DNA of 64,000 bases from Burkholderiales bacterium (GTDB taxonomy: Bacteria; Pseudomonadota; Gammaproteobacteria; Burkholderiales; Burkholderiaceae_C): positions 1-64,000 of the forward strand of contig JAGWXI010000002.1 of assembly GCA_018969975.1 (NCBI GenBank), written 5' to 3'. Positions 48,224 to 59,848 of the stretch are shown here, piece by piece. The first letter of the stretch is position 1, and each line of letters starts with the position of its first letter. A program made the translations under genes and the position numbers. A model generated the notes under the pieces. That model made no database searches. It was not told the origin of the DNA and worked only from the letters and a program-made list of their open reading frames with translations.

Positions 48224-49456
48224 ATGCAAATTTTTCTCTCACAACACTTCAAAACCATACAACGCGCTTGTGTGTTTGCCTTGGCGTTTTCATCGATCAA
48301 CATGGCTGCAAGTGCGCAAGAATTGCCCCAAGACGGTGTTTACAAAGACCGCATCGATTGGGGGCTTTTGATGGATATGAGCGGACCCACCTCTGCATCG
48401 CAAGGTATTTGGGTCAATGGTTTTCGCGATCACATGCGAAAAATCAATGAGTCTGGTGGTATCAACGGCAGAAAAATCAATGTATTGGCAGAAGACAACC
48501 GCTTCAATCCCGCCACCGACAAAATTGCATTTGAAAAATTGGTCAGCCAAACACCCGTGATTGCCATCTCTGGCATGGGTTCTTCCGTGTCACAAGTGGC
48601 ATTGGCTCCCACTATCAAGGCCGGAAAAGTACCTATCGTAGGAACTTACACCGACACCAAAGCGCTGTCGGAGCCAGTCACACCCATGGTGTACAACGGC
48701 TTTTGCGGGTACAAGCAAATGGCGCAAGCTGGGGTGGGTTATCACGTAGACAAACTCAAGCTCAAGGCACCCAAGGTCGTCACACTGGCCGTTGAAACTG
48801 CAGGTGGCAAGGAATACCATGAGTATGTATCGAACATGGTGAACAAATACGGCGGCAGCACGCATTATGTGACGGTCAAAGTGACTGCGGTTGATGTGAC
48901 TCCGCAGATTTTGGAAATCATGAACATCAAACCTGACTTCATCACGATCTACGGTGTCTCCAACACCGCCATATTGACGATGAAAGCACTGATGCAATAC
49001 GGATTAAATATCCCAGTGTTTGGAATCACTTATTTGGGTTCACCGCAAATGTTCCAAAGCATGGGCCCACAAGCGGCAGCCAATTACAAATTTGTCAGTT
49101 GTTTCACACCCGGTGGCAGTGATCAAACCCCGGGCAACATATCGCTATCGGCCTATGCGGACAGCATTGGTCGCACAGAGATGAAACAAGATATCAACTA
49201 TGTGGCAGGCTGGGTCACCGCCCAAATGGCTGCTGAATCACTGGCGAAATTAGGGGCCAACCCTTCGCGTGCGCGTTTGGTAGAAACCTTATCGAAGGGA
49301 TTCAGCGTCAACACCCAAGGCTTGACAGCGCCCTTTAGCTATTCACCCAAGGACAACACAGGCCCTTCGGTTTTCAAAATGTTTGGCTATGACTTTTCAA
49401 GTAAGAAATTCAAAGCCTTTGGAGAATTTGCAGACTATGAAAAATACACACGCTGA
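48224..49456 (+). CDS. ABC transporter substrate-binding protein (Liv type)
   Basis: DWGLLMDMSGPTSASQGIWVNGFRDHMRKINESGGINGRKINVLAEDNRFNPATD; RBS CCAGGAGAC before ATG 48224. Confidence 0.9.
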   Translation: MQIFLSQHFKTIQRACVFALAFSSINMAASAQELPQDGVYKDRIDWGLLMDMSGPTSASQGIWVNGFRDHMRKINESGGINGRKINVLAEDNRFNPATDKIAFEKLVSQTPVIAISGMGSSVSQVALAPTIKAGKVPIVGTYTDTKALSEPVTPMVYNGFCGYKQMAQAGVGYHVDKLKLKAPKVVTLAVETAGGKEYHEYVSNMVNKYGGSTHYVTVKVTAVDVTPQILEIMNIKPDFITIYGVSNTAILTMKALMQYGLNIPVFGITYLGSPQMFQSMGPQAAANYKFVSCFTPGGSDQTPGNISLSAYADSIGRTEMKQDINYVAGWVTAQMAAESLAKLGANPSRARLVETLSKGFSVNTQGLTAPFSYSPKDNTGPSVFKMFGYDFSSKKFKAFGEFADYEKYTR

Positions 49457-49491
49457 ATTGTCCAGGGCATGGCCCCACTGCAAAGGTCTGT

Positions 49492-50358
49492 ATGTTTGAG
49501 CAAGTTTTTTTCAGTGGCTTGGCGCTTGGCAGCATTTATGGCTTGGTCGCATTAGGCTTTGCAGTGATTTTCAAGGCAACCGATGTATTCAATTTCGCAC
49601 AAGGCATGTTTGTGGTGTGTGGCGCGTACCTGACGGTGGTGGCCACCTCCATACTCCATCTGCCTTTTGCATTGGCTCTGGTTTTTATAGTGGCCAGTTC
49701 GGCGTTGCTGGGAGTAGTGATTCACATGACCTTGATTCAGCCCTTGTCAGGTCGCCCGATGCTGTCTGTCATCATGCTCACGATTGCATTGTCCATTGCC
49801 ATGCGGGCCTTGATTGAAATGGTATTTGGTCCCCAAGGTCGCACACTGAACACACCCATGCCCGTTGGCGTGCTCATGCTCGGAGAAGTGCGTATTTCCT
49901 ATTTGCATCTGACTGCTGCATTGGTCAGTTGGGCCTGCATGGCAGGTTTTGGACTGTTTTTCCGTTTCACATCTGTCGGTTTGTTGATGCGTGCTTCAGC
50001 TGACAACCACGAAGCGGCTTTGGTCTCAGGTGTGCATGTCAACCGCATGAACCGCTTGGCTTGGGCGATTGGCACCACATTGGCTGCTGTGGGCGGCTTG
50101 TTTTTAGGACAATTGCAAATTGCGTCGACAGAACTGGAAACCATTGGGCTATTGGCCTTGCCTGCGGTGGTGATCGGCGGCATGCAAAGTATTCCGGGCG
50201 CCATCATTGGCGGACTGCTGGTGGGCATCATCGAACAAATGGCTGCCAGCTACATCTCACCTCAATCCAGCGACATCGTGATTTACGTCTTGTTGCTGTT
50301 GATTTTGTTGGTGCGTCCCTGGGGATTGTTTGGACAACGCGAATTGGGACGCGTCTGA
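49492..50358 (+). CDS. livH: LivH-type ABC permease
   Basis: GSIYGLVALGFAVIFKATDVFNFAQGMFVVCGAY. Confidence 0.93.
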   Translation: MFEQVFFSGLALGSIYGLVALGFAVIFKATDVFNFAQGMFVVCGAYLTVVATSILHLPFALALVFIVASSALLGVVIHMTLIQPLSGRPMLSVIMLTIALSIAMRALIEMVFGPQGRTLNTPMPVGVLMLGEVRISYLHLTAALVSWACMAGFGLFFRFTSVGLLMRASADNHEAALVSGVHVNRMNRLAWAIGTTLAAVGGLFLGQLQIASTELETIGLLALPAVVIGGMQSIPGAIIGGLLVGIIEQMAASYISPQSSDIVIYVLLLLILLVRPWGLFGQRELGRV

Positions 50359-50360
50359 CA

Positions 50361-51455
50361 ATGGCCAAGACACCAGACCAACCAGACTTGTCTTCGCTGA
50401 AGTCAAGCAGTCGCTGGCGTTGGCTGACGGTTGCCATCTTGGCTTGTATGGCTTGTTATCTGCCAACCGTGTTGACCGAACGTGCGATATTGGGCATGCC
50501 ATTGACCAACACCCAGTTGTTGAACCTGGGTTTGACACAAATCAATTTGATGTTAATCACCATGCTGGGTGCGTTGTCGCTGAATTACCTGACGGGTTGT
50601 GCCGGACTGATATCTATCGGACATGCTGCTTTTTTCGCCACAGGGGCTATGTCTGCTGCCATTTTTGATAACCAGTTGGGGTTACCTTTTCCCTGGGTGA
50701 TTTTGGCTTGTGGATTGACTGGTGCAATGGTTGGCACATTGGCAGGACTTCCATCGTTGCGTGTGCGGGGTTTGTATTTTGTGCTGTCTACGCTCGCCGT
50801 TCACTACATGGTGAGCTATGCATTTTTGGAATTCCAATTCAAATACTTCGATGTGGTGGGCATTCCTTACGCCACACCACGACTGGGCAGTTTTGAACTC
50901 AACAGTCCTACCCGCTGGTATGCCGTGTTGTTACCTCTGGTGGTTTTGGTTTACCTGGGGTTGCGGGCCAGCCTGAGCAGCCGAGAAGGTCGCGCCATGA
51001 TGGCAATGCGCGATAACGAATTGGCAGCCACGGCGGTAGGTATCGATGTTCGAATTTTGCGGCTCAAAGCCTTTGGATTGACATCCGCGATTGCATCTGT
51101 TGCGGGCGCATTGTTTGCGTACTACCTCACGAACGCCACCTCTGAAGCTTTCAACATCAGTTTTGCAATCCAATTCATAGCCATGATCATCATTGGTGGC
51201 ATGGGTTCATTGTCTGGTTCATTGGTAGGGGCCGCTGTTTGGCTGTTGCTTCCTTCCATGATTGGTGGCTTGTCACCCCAATCGGATGTCAATGACGGCT
51301 TTTTCAGCAAGTTATTGGTGGAACACCGCGCCCAACTGGTGCAATTCATTTTCAGTGTTTTGGTGATTGCATTCCTCATTTTTGCGCCGACAGGTGTAGC
51401 TGGATTGGTGAAGAAATGGCGACACCAATGGTCAGCCAGAGGAAGGTCTCAATGA
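50361..51455 (+). CDS. livM: LivM-type ABC permease
   Basis: LSLNYLTGCAGLISIGHAAFFATGAM, RALIGxxEG-equivalent MMAMRDNELAATAVGID; start trimmed to 50361. Confidence 0.92.
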   Translation: MAKTPDQPDLSSLKSSSRWRWLTVAILACMACYLPTVLTERAILGMPLTNTQLLNLGLTQINLMLITMLGALSLNYLTGCAGLISIGHAAFFATGAMSAAIFDNQLGLPFPWVILACGLTGAMVGTLAGLPSLRVRGLYFVLSTLAVHYMVSYAFLEFQFKYFDVVGIPYATPRLGSFELNSPTRWYAVLLPLVVLVYLGLRASLSSREGRAMMAMRDNELAATAVGIDVRILRLKAFGLTSAIASVAGALFAYYLTNATSEAFNISFAIQFIAMIIIGGMGSLSGSLVGAAVWLLLPSMIGGLSPQSDVNDGFFSKLLVEHRAQLVQFIFSVLVIAFLIFAPTGVAGLVKKWRHQWSARGRSQ

Positions 51456-52210
51456 GTGCAGAACTTCGGATTGAAGAACTCAGCGTCACCTACAACCGCA
51501 AAGGGCTGGCACTGGACCAAGTGAATCTGCATGTGCCACAAGGCGGCATAGTGGCATTGCTCGGCGCGAATGGCGCCGGAAAAACCACACTGATCCGCGC
51601 CGTCACTGGCCTGCTCGACTTACACCATGGGCAAATCACGAATGGACAAATCCATTTTGCAGGCACACCTGTGCGACATTTTCCGGCGCACAAACTGGTT
51701 CGCATGGGCATGGGCCAGGTGCCTGAAGGCCGTTTGATTTTCAAACACCTGAGCGTCGAAGAAAACCTGCGTGTCGGGGCCGCCATCTTGCCACGCCGTG
51801 CAGTGCAATCGCAATTGGCCATGGTCTATGAATTGTTTCCCCGGCTTTCTGAGAGACGACACCAAGCTGCTGGATTGATGTCAGGCGGAGAACAGCAAAT
51901 GCTGGCACTGGGTCGCGCCATGATTGGCAAACCCAAGCTGTTGTTGGTGGACGAACTATCGCTCGGACTGGCGCCCCTGATCGTTTCAGAAATTTACCAA
52001 CAACTGCAGGTGATTTGTAAAACCACAGGCACCTCGGTGCTGGTGGTTGAACAAAATGCCAAACTGGCACTTGAATTTGCACACACTGCGTATTTGCTTC
52101 AGCGTGGACAAGTGGTGTTGTCGGGCAGTGCGGCGGAAGTTTTGCACAGCCCCGACATCAAGTCGGCTTATTTGGGCGAGGCAAAGACAAGCACGGGCCC
52201 CACACCATGA
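51452..52210 (+). CDS. livF: LivF-type ABC ATPase
   Basis: [50 protein letters not shown]. Confidence 0.93.
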   Translation: MSAELRIEELSVTYNRKGLALDQVNLHVPQGGIVALLGANGAGKTTLIRAVTGLLDLHHGQITNGQIHFAGTPVRHFPAHKLVRMGMGQVPEGRLIFKHLSVEENLRVGAAILPRRAVQSQLAMVYELFPRLSERRHQAAGLMSGGEQQMLALGRAMIGKPKLLLVDELSLGLAPLIVSEIYQQLQVICKTTGTSVLVVEQNAKLALEFAHTAYLLQRGQVVLSGSAAEVLHSPDIKSAYLGEAKTSTGPTP

Positions 52211-52977
52211 ACAACACCTTGCTCTCTGTTTCCCAGATGGTGATGCGCTTTGGTGGCATCACTGCATTGAATGGTGTGTCATTCGACATTCAGAAAGGCG
52301 CTATCACGTCTTTGATTGGCCCCAATGGCGCAGGAAAAACCACCTTGTTCAATTGTGTCACTGGCATGTACAAACCCACCGAGGGCTTGGTGACATTCAA
52401 CGGTCGAAATATCACAGGCATGGCGGCCCACAATATCGCTCGACAAGGTATTGCAAGGACTTTTCAAAATCTGGCTTTGTTTGGTGGCCTGACTGTTTTG
52501 GAAAACCTCATGACTGGCGCTTACCTGAAAGGTTCATCTGGGCTGTTGCAAGGCGTATTCCACACCCCGAGCACTCGTCAAGAAAATGCCAAAGCAACCC
52601 ACTCTGCCATGGAAATCCTGGCATTTCTAGGTTTAGAAAACACCCAACATCTCCTGCCGTCGGAGCTGTCATACGGCATGCAAAAGCAAGTGGAATTTGG
52701 CCGAGCTTTGATGCAAAAGTCCGATGTCATTTTGTTGGATGAGCCCATGGCGGGCATGAGCAGCACAGAAAAATCGCAAATGTCCGTATTGATACAACGG
52801 GTACGCCAAACCATGGGTATCACTTTTTTGATTGTTGAACATGACATTCCTGTGGTGATGGACATCTCCGACAAGATTGTTGTCCTCGACTTCGGTCAAA
52901 AAATAGCTGAAGGTACACCTGCGCAGGTGCAAAACGACCCTGCGGTCATCGCTGCCTATCTGGGTAGCGTCCACTGA
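52207..52977 (+). CDS. livG: LivG-type ABC ATPase
   Basis: [54 protein letters not shown]. Confidence 0.93.
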   Translation: MNNTLLSVSQMVMRFGGITALNGVSFDIQKGAITSLIGPNGAGKTTLFNCVTGMYKPTEGLVTFNGRNITGMAAHNIARQGIARTFQNLALFGGLTVLENLMTGAYLKGSSGLLQGVFHTPSTRQENAKATHSAMEILAFLGLENTQHLLPSELSYGMQKQVEFGRALMQKSDVILLDEPMAGMSSTEKSQMSVLIQRVRQTMGITFLIVEHDIPVVMDISDKIVVLDFGQKIAEGTPAQVQNDPAVIAAYLGSVH

Positions 52978-54191
52978 TGAAAAACACTGTTACACAAAGG
53001 AAGACCATGAGAGAAGCTGTCATTGTTTCAACCGCGAGAACCGGTATCGGGCGTGCATTCAAAGGCTCACTGAACCATACCAAGTCACCCAGCATGCTGG
53101 GGCATGTGATCGCCCGTGCAGTCGAACGGGCCGGTGTTGAAGGCGCTGAAATTGAAGACGTGGTCATGGGCACCGTGTTGACCTCTGGCACAGCAGGCAT
53201 GAACTTGGCACGCAACGCGGCTCTGGCAGCAGGCTTGCCTGTCACGGCATCCGGTCAAACCATGGATCGCCAATGTGCTTCCGGATTGATGGCGATTGCA
53301 ACCGCTGCCAAACAAGTGATGGTCGATGGCATGAATGTGGTGGTGGCTGGAGGACATGAAAACATCACTGCCGAACAAAAAGCATATTTTGAAAGTGCGA
53401 TGGCTGGCAAGGATGCAGCCCTGGAAAAACGCATACCTCACGTATACATGCCGATGTTGCAAACCGCTGAATTTGTTGCTCGCAAATACAACATCAGCCG
53501 TGAAGACCAAGATTTGTATGCTCTGCAATCGCAACATAGAACAGCACAAGCCCAACAAGCTGGCCGTTTTGACCAAGAGATTGTCCATTTCACGACCCAC
53601 ATGGCTGTCGCTGACAAGGCGACGGGCGCTATCAGTTACAAGGAAGTGATACTCGGCAAAGACGAAAGTAACCGCCCTGACACAGGGCTGGAAGGATTGA
53701 CATCGCTCAAGCCTGTGATTGAAGGCGGAGTCATCACAGCGGGTAATGCCAGCCAGCTTTCAGACGGTGCCAGTGCCTGTGTCGTGATGGAAGCAAGCTT
53801 GGCCCAAAAACGCGGTATGCAAGCGCTGGGCATTTACAGAGGCATGACAGTCGCTGGATGTGCGCCTGAAGAAATGGGCATTGGTCCCATTTACGCAGTT
53901 CCCAAATTATTAAAACAACACGGTTTGAACATCAGCGATGTTGGGCTGTGGGAACTCAACGAAGCATTTGCTTGCCAAGCTTTGTACTGTCGTGATCAGC
54001 TGGGCATCGACCCCGATATTTACAACGTCAATGGTGGAAGCATTTCGGTGGGACACCCCTACGGCATGACAGGTGCCAGGCTGGTGGGACACGCATTGAT
54101 TGAAGGCAAACGCCGCGGCGTCAAATATGTTGTGGTCACCATGTGCGTAGGCGGTGGTATGGGTGCCGCAGGTTTGTTTGAAGTGGCTTGA
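52977..54191 (+). CDS. thiolase (acetyl-CoA acyltransferase)
   Basis: [78 protein letters not shown]; likely start 53007. Confidence 0.95.
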   Translation: MKNTVTQRKTMREAVIVSTARTGIGRAFKGSLNHTKSPSMLGHVIARAVERAGVEGAEIEDVVMGTVLTSGTAGMNLARNAALAAGLPVTASGQTMDRQCASGLMAIATAAKQVMVDGMNVVVAGGHENITAEQKAYFESAMAGKDAALEKRIPHVYMPMLQTAEFVARKYNISREDQDLYALQSQHRTAQAQQAGRFDQEIVHFTTHMAVADKATGAISYKEVILGKDESNRPDTGLEGLTSLKPVIEGGVITAGNASQLSDGASACVVMEASLAQKRGMQALGIYRGMTVAGCAPEEMGIGPIYAVPKLLKQHGLNISDVGLWELNEAFACQALYCRDQLGIDPDIYNVNGGSISVGHPYGMTGARLVGHALIEGKRRGVKYVVVTMCVGGGMGAAGLFEVA

Positions 54192-54220
54192 CGGTACACA
54201 TTCATCACAGGGGAAATCTC

Positions 54221-55024
54221 ATGTCACGCAGATTTGTAGATATATCTATCTTTTTAGAGAACGATGTCATCAGTGATCCCCCTGCCTATGCACCCCAAAT
54301 TGAGTACCTGACACACCAAAACACGGTCGGTCAAATCGAACCCTTTTTTCCGGGGCTGAAAAAGGAAGATTTGCCCGACGGCGAAGGCTGGGCGGTTGAA
54401 TTTGTCAAACTCTGTACGCACAACGGCACCCATCTGGATGCCCCCTACCACTACCACTCCACCATGGACAAAGCATCTGGTGAAAGCAAACCTGCGATCA
54501 CCATCGATGAAGTGCCACTGGAGTGGTGTTTTCAGCCAGGCGTGAAATTGGATTTTCGCCATCTGCCCAATGGTCATGTGGTGACTGCCCAAGAAGTTGA
54601 AGCAGAATTGCAACGCATTGAACACCACTTATCCCCTCTTGAAATTGTGGTGGTTAACACTGCAGCAGGCAAACGCTATGGCCACCCAGACTATGTTGCC
54701 ACAGGTTGCGGCATGGGTTATGAGGCCACGATGTATTTGTTAGAACGCGGTGTGCGACTCACTGGCACTGACGCTTGGAGTTGGGATGCGCCGTTTATTC
54801 ACACCGCTGAAAAATACGCGGCCACAGGCAATGCTGCGTTGATTTGGGAAGGCCATAAAGCAGGACGCGATATTGGCTACTGCCATTTGGAGAAATTGCA
54901 CAACCTGGAGGCCTTGCCTGCCACAGGTTTTTACATCAGTTGCTTTCCACACAAAATACGTGGTGCCTCAGCAGGGTGGACCCGTGCGGTGGCGATATTT
55001 GATGATGCGCTGTTATCGAATTAA
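54221..55024 (+). CDS. cyclase family protein (kynurenine formamidase-like)
   Basis: HNGTHLDAPYHYH metal-binding motif; RLTGTDAWSWDAPF; start at ATG 54221. Confidence 0.9.
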   Translation: MSRRFVDISIFLENDVISDPPAYAPQIEYLTHQNTVGQIEPFFPGLKKEDLPDGEGWAVEFVKLCTHNGTHLDAPYHYHSTMDKASGESKPAITIDEVPLEWCFQPGVKLDFRHLPNGHVVTAQEVEAELQRIEHHLSPLEIVVVNTAAGKRYGHPDYVATGCGMGYEATMYLLERGVRLTGTDAWSWDAPFIHTAEKYAATGNAALIWEGHKAGRDIGYCHLEKLHNLEALPATGFYISCFPHKIRGASAGWTRAVAIFDDALLSN

Positions 55025-55067
55025 CCGTTGCTTTGAAAAATCTGCTCGCAAAAGTCATTGAAAGTCA

Positions 55068-55556
55068 TCAAGGTACCTTGGTTGCTTGCCAGGAAATCAA
55101 CTTCACCTTGCCCTGGCTTTTGTGCCAAATGCTGTGATAGCGAAGCAGCAAATTGAGAGGCTTTTGTGCAATTCGCACATCGTATTTGCCCAGCCCGGTC
55201 AATATGGCTACACAACCATGTATTCGCACTGAATCGTTGGTGTGCTCGATCAGCTCATAAATCGTGTGGCCTTTGCGCATGGATTCCAGGTAAGACGATT
55301 TGCTGTCCACCACGCCACTGTTGCGCACATAGACCAGTCGTTCATCCAGCAATTCCGACATACGGTCCAAGTTGTTTTGCATTTGCGAAGACAATCGCGA
55401 TTGCTCAGCCTGCAATACTTCTTCAGCTTGTACGGGTTCGCAATCTGCCGCAGACACTGTGAATACCGCACTGCACCAAACAGCCACGGTGCAAAAAACG
55501 TGTTTTAACAATCTATCCAATTCAGCGTCTCCTTGAATACATAGGGATTGAGCCAT
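55068..55556 (-). CDS. DUF4440/NTF2-like protein
   Basis: MSELLDERLVYVRNSGVVDSKSSYLESMRKGHTIYELIEHTNDSVRIHGCVAILTGLGKYDV...YHSIWHKSQGKVKLISWQATKVP. Confidence 0.7.
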   Translation of the reverse strand: MAQSLCIQGDAELDRLLKHVFCTVAVWCSAVFTVSAADCEPVQAEEVLQAEQSRLSSQMQNNLDRMSELLDERLVYVRNSGVVDSKSSYLESMRKGHTIYELIEHTNDSVRIHGCVAILTGLGKYDVRIAQKPLNLLLRYHSIWHKSQGKVKLISWQATKVP

Positions 55557-55678
55557 GTTGAAGAATGTTTTTGAAGGTATTACTCACAGTGCTTATGGGC
55601 AATTATCCATTGACGCACATGCCAATTACCCTTGAAGCCCGTGTGGAATTATGCAATTCCATGGTCTTTATCAACTAC

Positions 55679-55705
55679 AAAAAAAAGCATCAGCCGAAGC
55701 TGATT
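55679..55705 (-). terminator. Rho-independent terminator with UUCG loop
   Basis: Minus strand ATCAGC-TTCG-GCTGAT-GC-TTTTTTTT. Confidence 0.9.
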
Positions 55706-55752
55706 CCCATGAAAGAGCCCTGTTCTTAGCAGCTCGACTTATGGATTCTGAA

Positions 55753-56163
55753 TCAGGCAGGAATCAAAACTGCATCAATCACATGGATCACGCCGTTGGT
55801 GCATTCAATGTCAGTCGCCGTGACATTGATCGCGCCGTTCAACTGAACTCCACTGGTGGTACTGACTTTGACGGAAGCGCCATTGATCGTTGCAGCATTT
55901 TGACCATCCATTTTCACTACATCTGCGGCCATGACTTTGCCAGCAACGACATGGTAGGTCAGTATGGCTGTGAGTTTTGGAATATCTGCCAGCAATGCCT
56001 CCACCGTGCCGGCTGGCAGCTTTGCAAATGCTTCATCACTTGGTGCGAACACAGTGAATGGACCAGCGCCCTTGAGGGTATCAACCAGACCAGCTGCTGT
56101 GACTGCCGCTGCCAAAGTTTTGAAAGTACCTGCCGCTACTGCGGTATCAACGATATCGTGCAT
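55753..56163 (-). CDS. fasciclin domain protein
   Basis: [56 protein letters not shown]...[13 protein letters not shown]. Confidence 0.93.
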   Translation of the reverse strand: MHDIVDTAVAAGTFKTLAAAVTAAGLVDTLKGAGPFTVFAPSDEAFAKLPAGTVEALLADIPKLTAILTYHVVAGKVMAADVVKMDGQNAATINGASVKVSTTSGVQLNGAINVTATDIECTNGVIHVIDAVLIPA

Positions 56164-56223
56164 TAAATTCCTTGTTATATAAAAGACGGCAGGATTTACA
56201 AACTTCTGCCGGGAGTCTTTGTA

Positions 56224-56682
56224 TTACTTAGGCATGATCACGGTGTCGATCACATGAATCACACCATTGTCTGCCACGATATCGGTCTTGACCACTTTAG
56301 CCTTGTTAACCATCACACCGTTTTTGGTAGTTACAGTGATGTCAGAACCCTGAACTGTCTTGACTTTGCCAGCTTTGACGTCTGCGGCCATGACTTTGCC
56401 AGGAACAACGTGGTATGTCAGAACCGCTGTGAGCTTTGCCTTGTCTTTTAACAATGCTTCCAAGTCAGCCTTGGGTATTTTTGCAAAAGCCTCGTCTGTT
56501 GGCGCAAATACTGTGAAGGGGCCCTTGCCTTTGAGGGTCTCGATCAAGCCGGCTGCGCCAAGCGCTGTGGCCAATGTTTTAAAGCTGCCAGCATCTACAG
56601 CGGTATCCACAATGTCCTTGGCCTGGGCAGACATGACCAAGGCGGTAGCCAACAAAGTAGCAATGAGAGATTTTTTAATCAT
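56224..56682 (-). CDS. fasciclin domain protein, exported
   Basis: Signal peptide plus [48 protein letters not shown]...[13 protein letters not shown]. Confidence 0.94.
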   Translation of the reverse strand: MIKKSLIATLLATALVMSAQAKDIVDTAVDAGSFKTLATALGAAGLIETLKGKGPFTVFAPTDEAFAKIPKADLEALLKDKAKLTAVLTYHVVPGKVMAADVKAGKVKTVQGSDITVTTKNGVMVNKAKVVKTDIVADNGVIHVIDTVIMPK

Positions 56683-56841
56683 CCGTTAAATCCAAAATAG
56701 TGAAGCCGTTAAATATGTAACGGTCACCTAATGTGCTCTACTTTGAAGAATATTCGATGACAAGGGTCATTCACGGCAATTTTGGATCCGGTCGTGCGCA
56801 ATGAAACACCGTGGCGCAGTTTGCATGCACTGCTGTGGGAA

Positions 56842-57816
56842 TTAATTCTTGAATCGTCTGACAAGTTGCCAAGCAATCGCAACAACCAAACCTGCCACCA
56901 AGCCAACGACCCCACCCGCCAAGTTGCTTAACAGGCCTGTGAGCCAGCCCATTCCCGACAACCCATTTTCTACAGCATGGCCAATCAACGGAATACCATG
57001 CAACAAGATGCCGCCACCGACCAAAAACATGGCTGCCGTGCCCAACACAGACAAGGTTTTCATCAACAACGGCGCAAAGGCCAACAATCCCTGGCCCAAA
57101 ACTTTGAGCGCTTTGTTACCTTGCTCGATCAGATACAAACCAGCATCGTCGATCTTCACAATGGCCCCAACCAGCCCATATACACCCACGGTCATGATCA
57201 GGGAGATACCCACTAATACGGCCAATTGCTGACCCAAGGAGGCGGCGGCAGCCGTTCCCAAACTGATCACGATGATTTCGGCAGACAAAATAAAGTCAGT
57301 GCGAATAGCGCCTTTGATTTTTTCTTTTTCAAATTCCAGCAAGTTGATTTCCTCATTGGCCACGGCTTGTGCCAACTGCTCATGGTGAGCTTGTTTGTCG
57401 TGTTGGCTTTGCAAGTAAATATGCAGCAACTTTTCTGCGCCTTCAAAGCATAAAAAAAGTCCACCCAACATCAGTAAGGGCGTGATCATCCATGGCGCGA
57501 TGGCGCTGATCACCAGCGCAGCTGGCACCAAGATGACTTTGTTGAAAAATGAACCTTTGGCCACTGCCCAAACGACAGGCAACTCACGATCAGCTTTCAC
57601 ACCGGTGACTTGTTGCGCATTAAGAGCCAAGTCATCGCCTAAAACACCTGCCGTCTTTTTTGCAGCCAGCTGCGTCATCGCCGCAACGTCATCTGCAGCA
57701 GTAGCGCTTTGCTTGGCAGCCACTTTGGTCATGGCGGCCACATCGTCTAAAAGCATGGCGATGTCATCGATCAAGGCCAACAAACTGGATCCAGCCATTT
57801 TCCGGTTCCCAAACAA
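56842..57816 (-). CDS. DUF808 family membrane protein
   Basis: [66 protein letters not shown]. Confidence 0.93.
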   Translation of the reverse strand: MFGNRKMAGSSLLALIDDIAMLLDDVAAMTKVAAKQSATAADDVAAMTQLAAKKTAGVLGDDLALNAQQVTGVKADRELPVVWAVAKGSFFNKVILVPAALVISAIAPWMITPLLMLGGLFLCFEGAEKLLHIYLQSQHDKQAHHEQLAQAVANEEINLLEFEKEKIKGAIRTDFILSAEIIVISLGTAAAASLGQQLAVLVGISLIMTVGVYGLVGAIVKIDDAGLYLIEQGNKALKVLGQGLLAFAPLLMKTLSVLGTAAMFLVGGGILLHGIPLIGHAVENGLSGMGWLTGLLSNLAGGVVGLVAGLVVAIAWQLVRRFKN

Positions 57817-57843
57817 TATGAAAAATCTATGCTAACAGCTTGA

Positions 57844-58005
57844 TCAGATACAAATCAAAGCTGACTCTTTCTTTGCCCTGGTCAGGGCCACATAAAGCAG
57901 TTTACGTTTACTGTCGGTTTCGATGGGATCACCCAAATACTCAGATGGGCTGACCACAACGACTTGGTCAAATTCCAAACCCTTGGCTCGATGCATGGAA
58001 GCCAG
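57844..58005 (-). pseudogene. UvrD-type helicase C-terminal fragment
   Basis: ASMHRAKGLEFDQVVVVSPSEYLGDPIETDSKRKLLYVALTRAKKESALICI contains C-terminal UvrD motifs only. Confidence 0.75.
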
Positions 58006-59848
58006 AGACTTTTTCAGCTTCTTTGTCGGGGTCATAGACGTTCAAGAAGGCTGAGGGGTCTCCTAGGTTGAGGTTGGCTTGGTTGTCTTTGTTTTGCAAG
58101 ATTTCAAGGATGCGCATGTCGCCCTTGATTTTTTCGTTCTTCGCTTCTGTGTAGAGGTACACAATTTCTGGCTTGTGCTTTTGCCCGTAGCGGTCCACCC
58201 GTCCATTGCGTTGCTGAAACACCATGAGAGACCAAGGCAAGTCGAAGTGCACTAACCGGTGGCAGAAGTAATGCAGGTTCAAGCCTTCGCTGGCCACGTC
58301 TGAACACAGCATGATGCGGATGGGGTCTTCTTGCCGACTAAAGCGATCTACCAAGTTGTTTTGCTCGGTGTCACTCATTTGCCCATCCAAGATTTCAATC
58401 TGTGGGGGCTTGAGCTTCAAGTCTTGCGTCAGCTGCGCTTTGAGCCAGCGCAGGGTTTCGATGCGCTCAGAGAACACCACCAAACGGTCGTGGGCGTTGT
58501 CCATCTGCCAACCAAACTCGGGGCTGCGAAGTTGTTGGACAAAACGTTGGTATTTGCTGAAGCTATTGGCTTTGCTGTCGTTGGTCATCACCTCCAAAGA
58601 CTGCGCCAGGGTTTGCAAGGCTTGCACCTCGGTGGTTTCGTCAGCCGTGACGCTGGTCTTGGTTTGCAAGAGTTGAATGCGCTTGGTGGTGGACTCTAGG
58701 GCCGCAGCGGGACTGGAGAACAAGGCCTTTTGCAAACCGATGCGTTGCAACTCTTGCTGCTTTCCGCCTTTGTGCTGGCCGCCTTGGGTGAAAGGAATAG
58801 CCAGCAAATGGCGGTATGCGGTTTCTTCTTCTGGTGAAGCGGCTTGGCGCAGCAAGGTGGTGACGCGTTCTTTGAAGTCGGCAGATACCTGGTCTTTGAT
58901 GTCTTTTTTGAAGCGGCGAATCACCAAGCCTTTGTCTTTGAAATCCTCAGGGGTGTAGTCGTCAGGGTCTGAAATGGCGGTGGGGTCGAGCAATGCCATG
59001 AGTGACGCAAAGCTGCGGGCCGAGCCGTCGTGCGGTGTGGCCGACAGCAAGATGAGCGTGTCGGAGCGTGTCGCCAGCAACCGTGCCAACTTGGCGCGTT
59101 TGGCCAAACCTTGCTCACCTGAACGCGCCGCTACGTTGTGGCACTCGTCGATGACGATCATGTCCCACCATGCGTTTTCCAAGTAGTTGCGGTATTCCAG
59201 ATTGCTCTTGAGCGTGTCGATGGAAATGATGCTTCGATCGAAGTGATTAAAAGGGTTGTGGTTGGCCGGTATGCGATTGCGCACCCTTGCCAAACCCAAT
59301 GAATCGAGGCGCACCAGCGGAATAGAAAAACGGCTCCACCACTCTTTTTGAAACTGCGTGAGCATGGACTTTTGCGTGACCACCAAGATGCGTTTGCCAC
59401 GACCACGGGCAATGAGCTCTGTGGCCAAGATCCCTGCTTCGAGTGTTTTACCCAAACCCACGGCATCGGCAATCAAAATGCGTGAGCGTGGTTGACGCAA
59501 GGCCTGTAGTGCGGGGTCTAACTGGTAAGGCACCAGGTTCATCACAGCGCGATGGCCCAAATGGATGCGCTCGTCATTAGGCACACTGCGCCGCCGCTGG
59601 CTCTCTAAATAGAGCATGGTGGCGTTGTAAGTGGGGCTGGTGTCGGGTACCAGTTGGGTTTTGGCGGGGTCTAGAACTTCTATGCTGTCTTCGAGCGCCG
59701 TCAAGAACAGCGATGATTGACCGCGCACAAGGTCAGAAATACCGTCACAGGTAAGCAACCAGCCTCCATCAGCCGATGGATCAACCCGCCGAATGAGCCA
59801 TTCTTCGTCTCTGATTTCTGCGCGTGATCCGGGGGCGTAGGGAAGCAT
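57968..59848 (-). pseudogene. SNF2/RapA-like DEAD-box helicase, probably 3'-truncated
   Basis: ADAVGLGKTLEAGILA, VIDECHN, LLSATPHDG, SDVASEGLNLHYFCHRLVHFDLPWSLMVFQQRNGRVDRYGQ; ends DPDKEAEKV then out-of-frame junction sequence. Confidence 0.8.
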
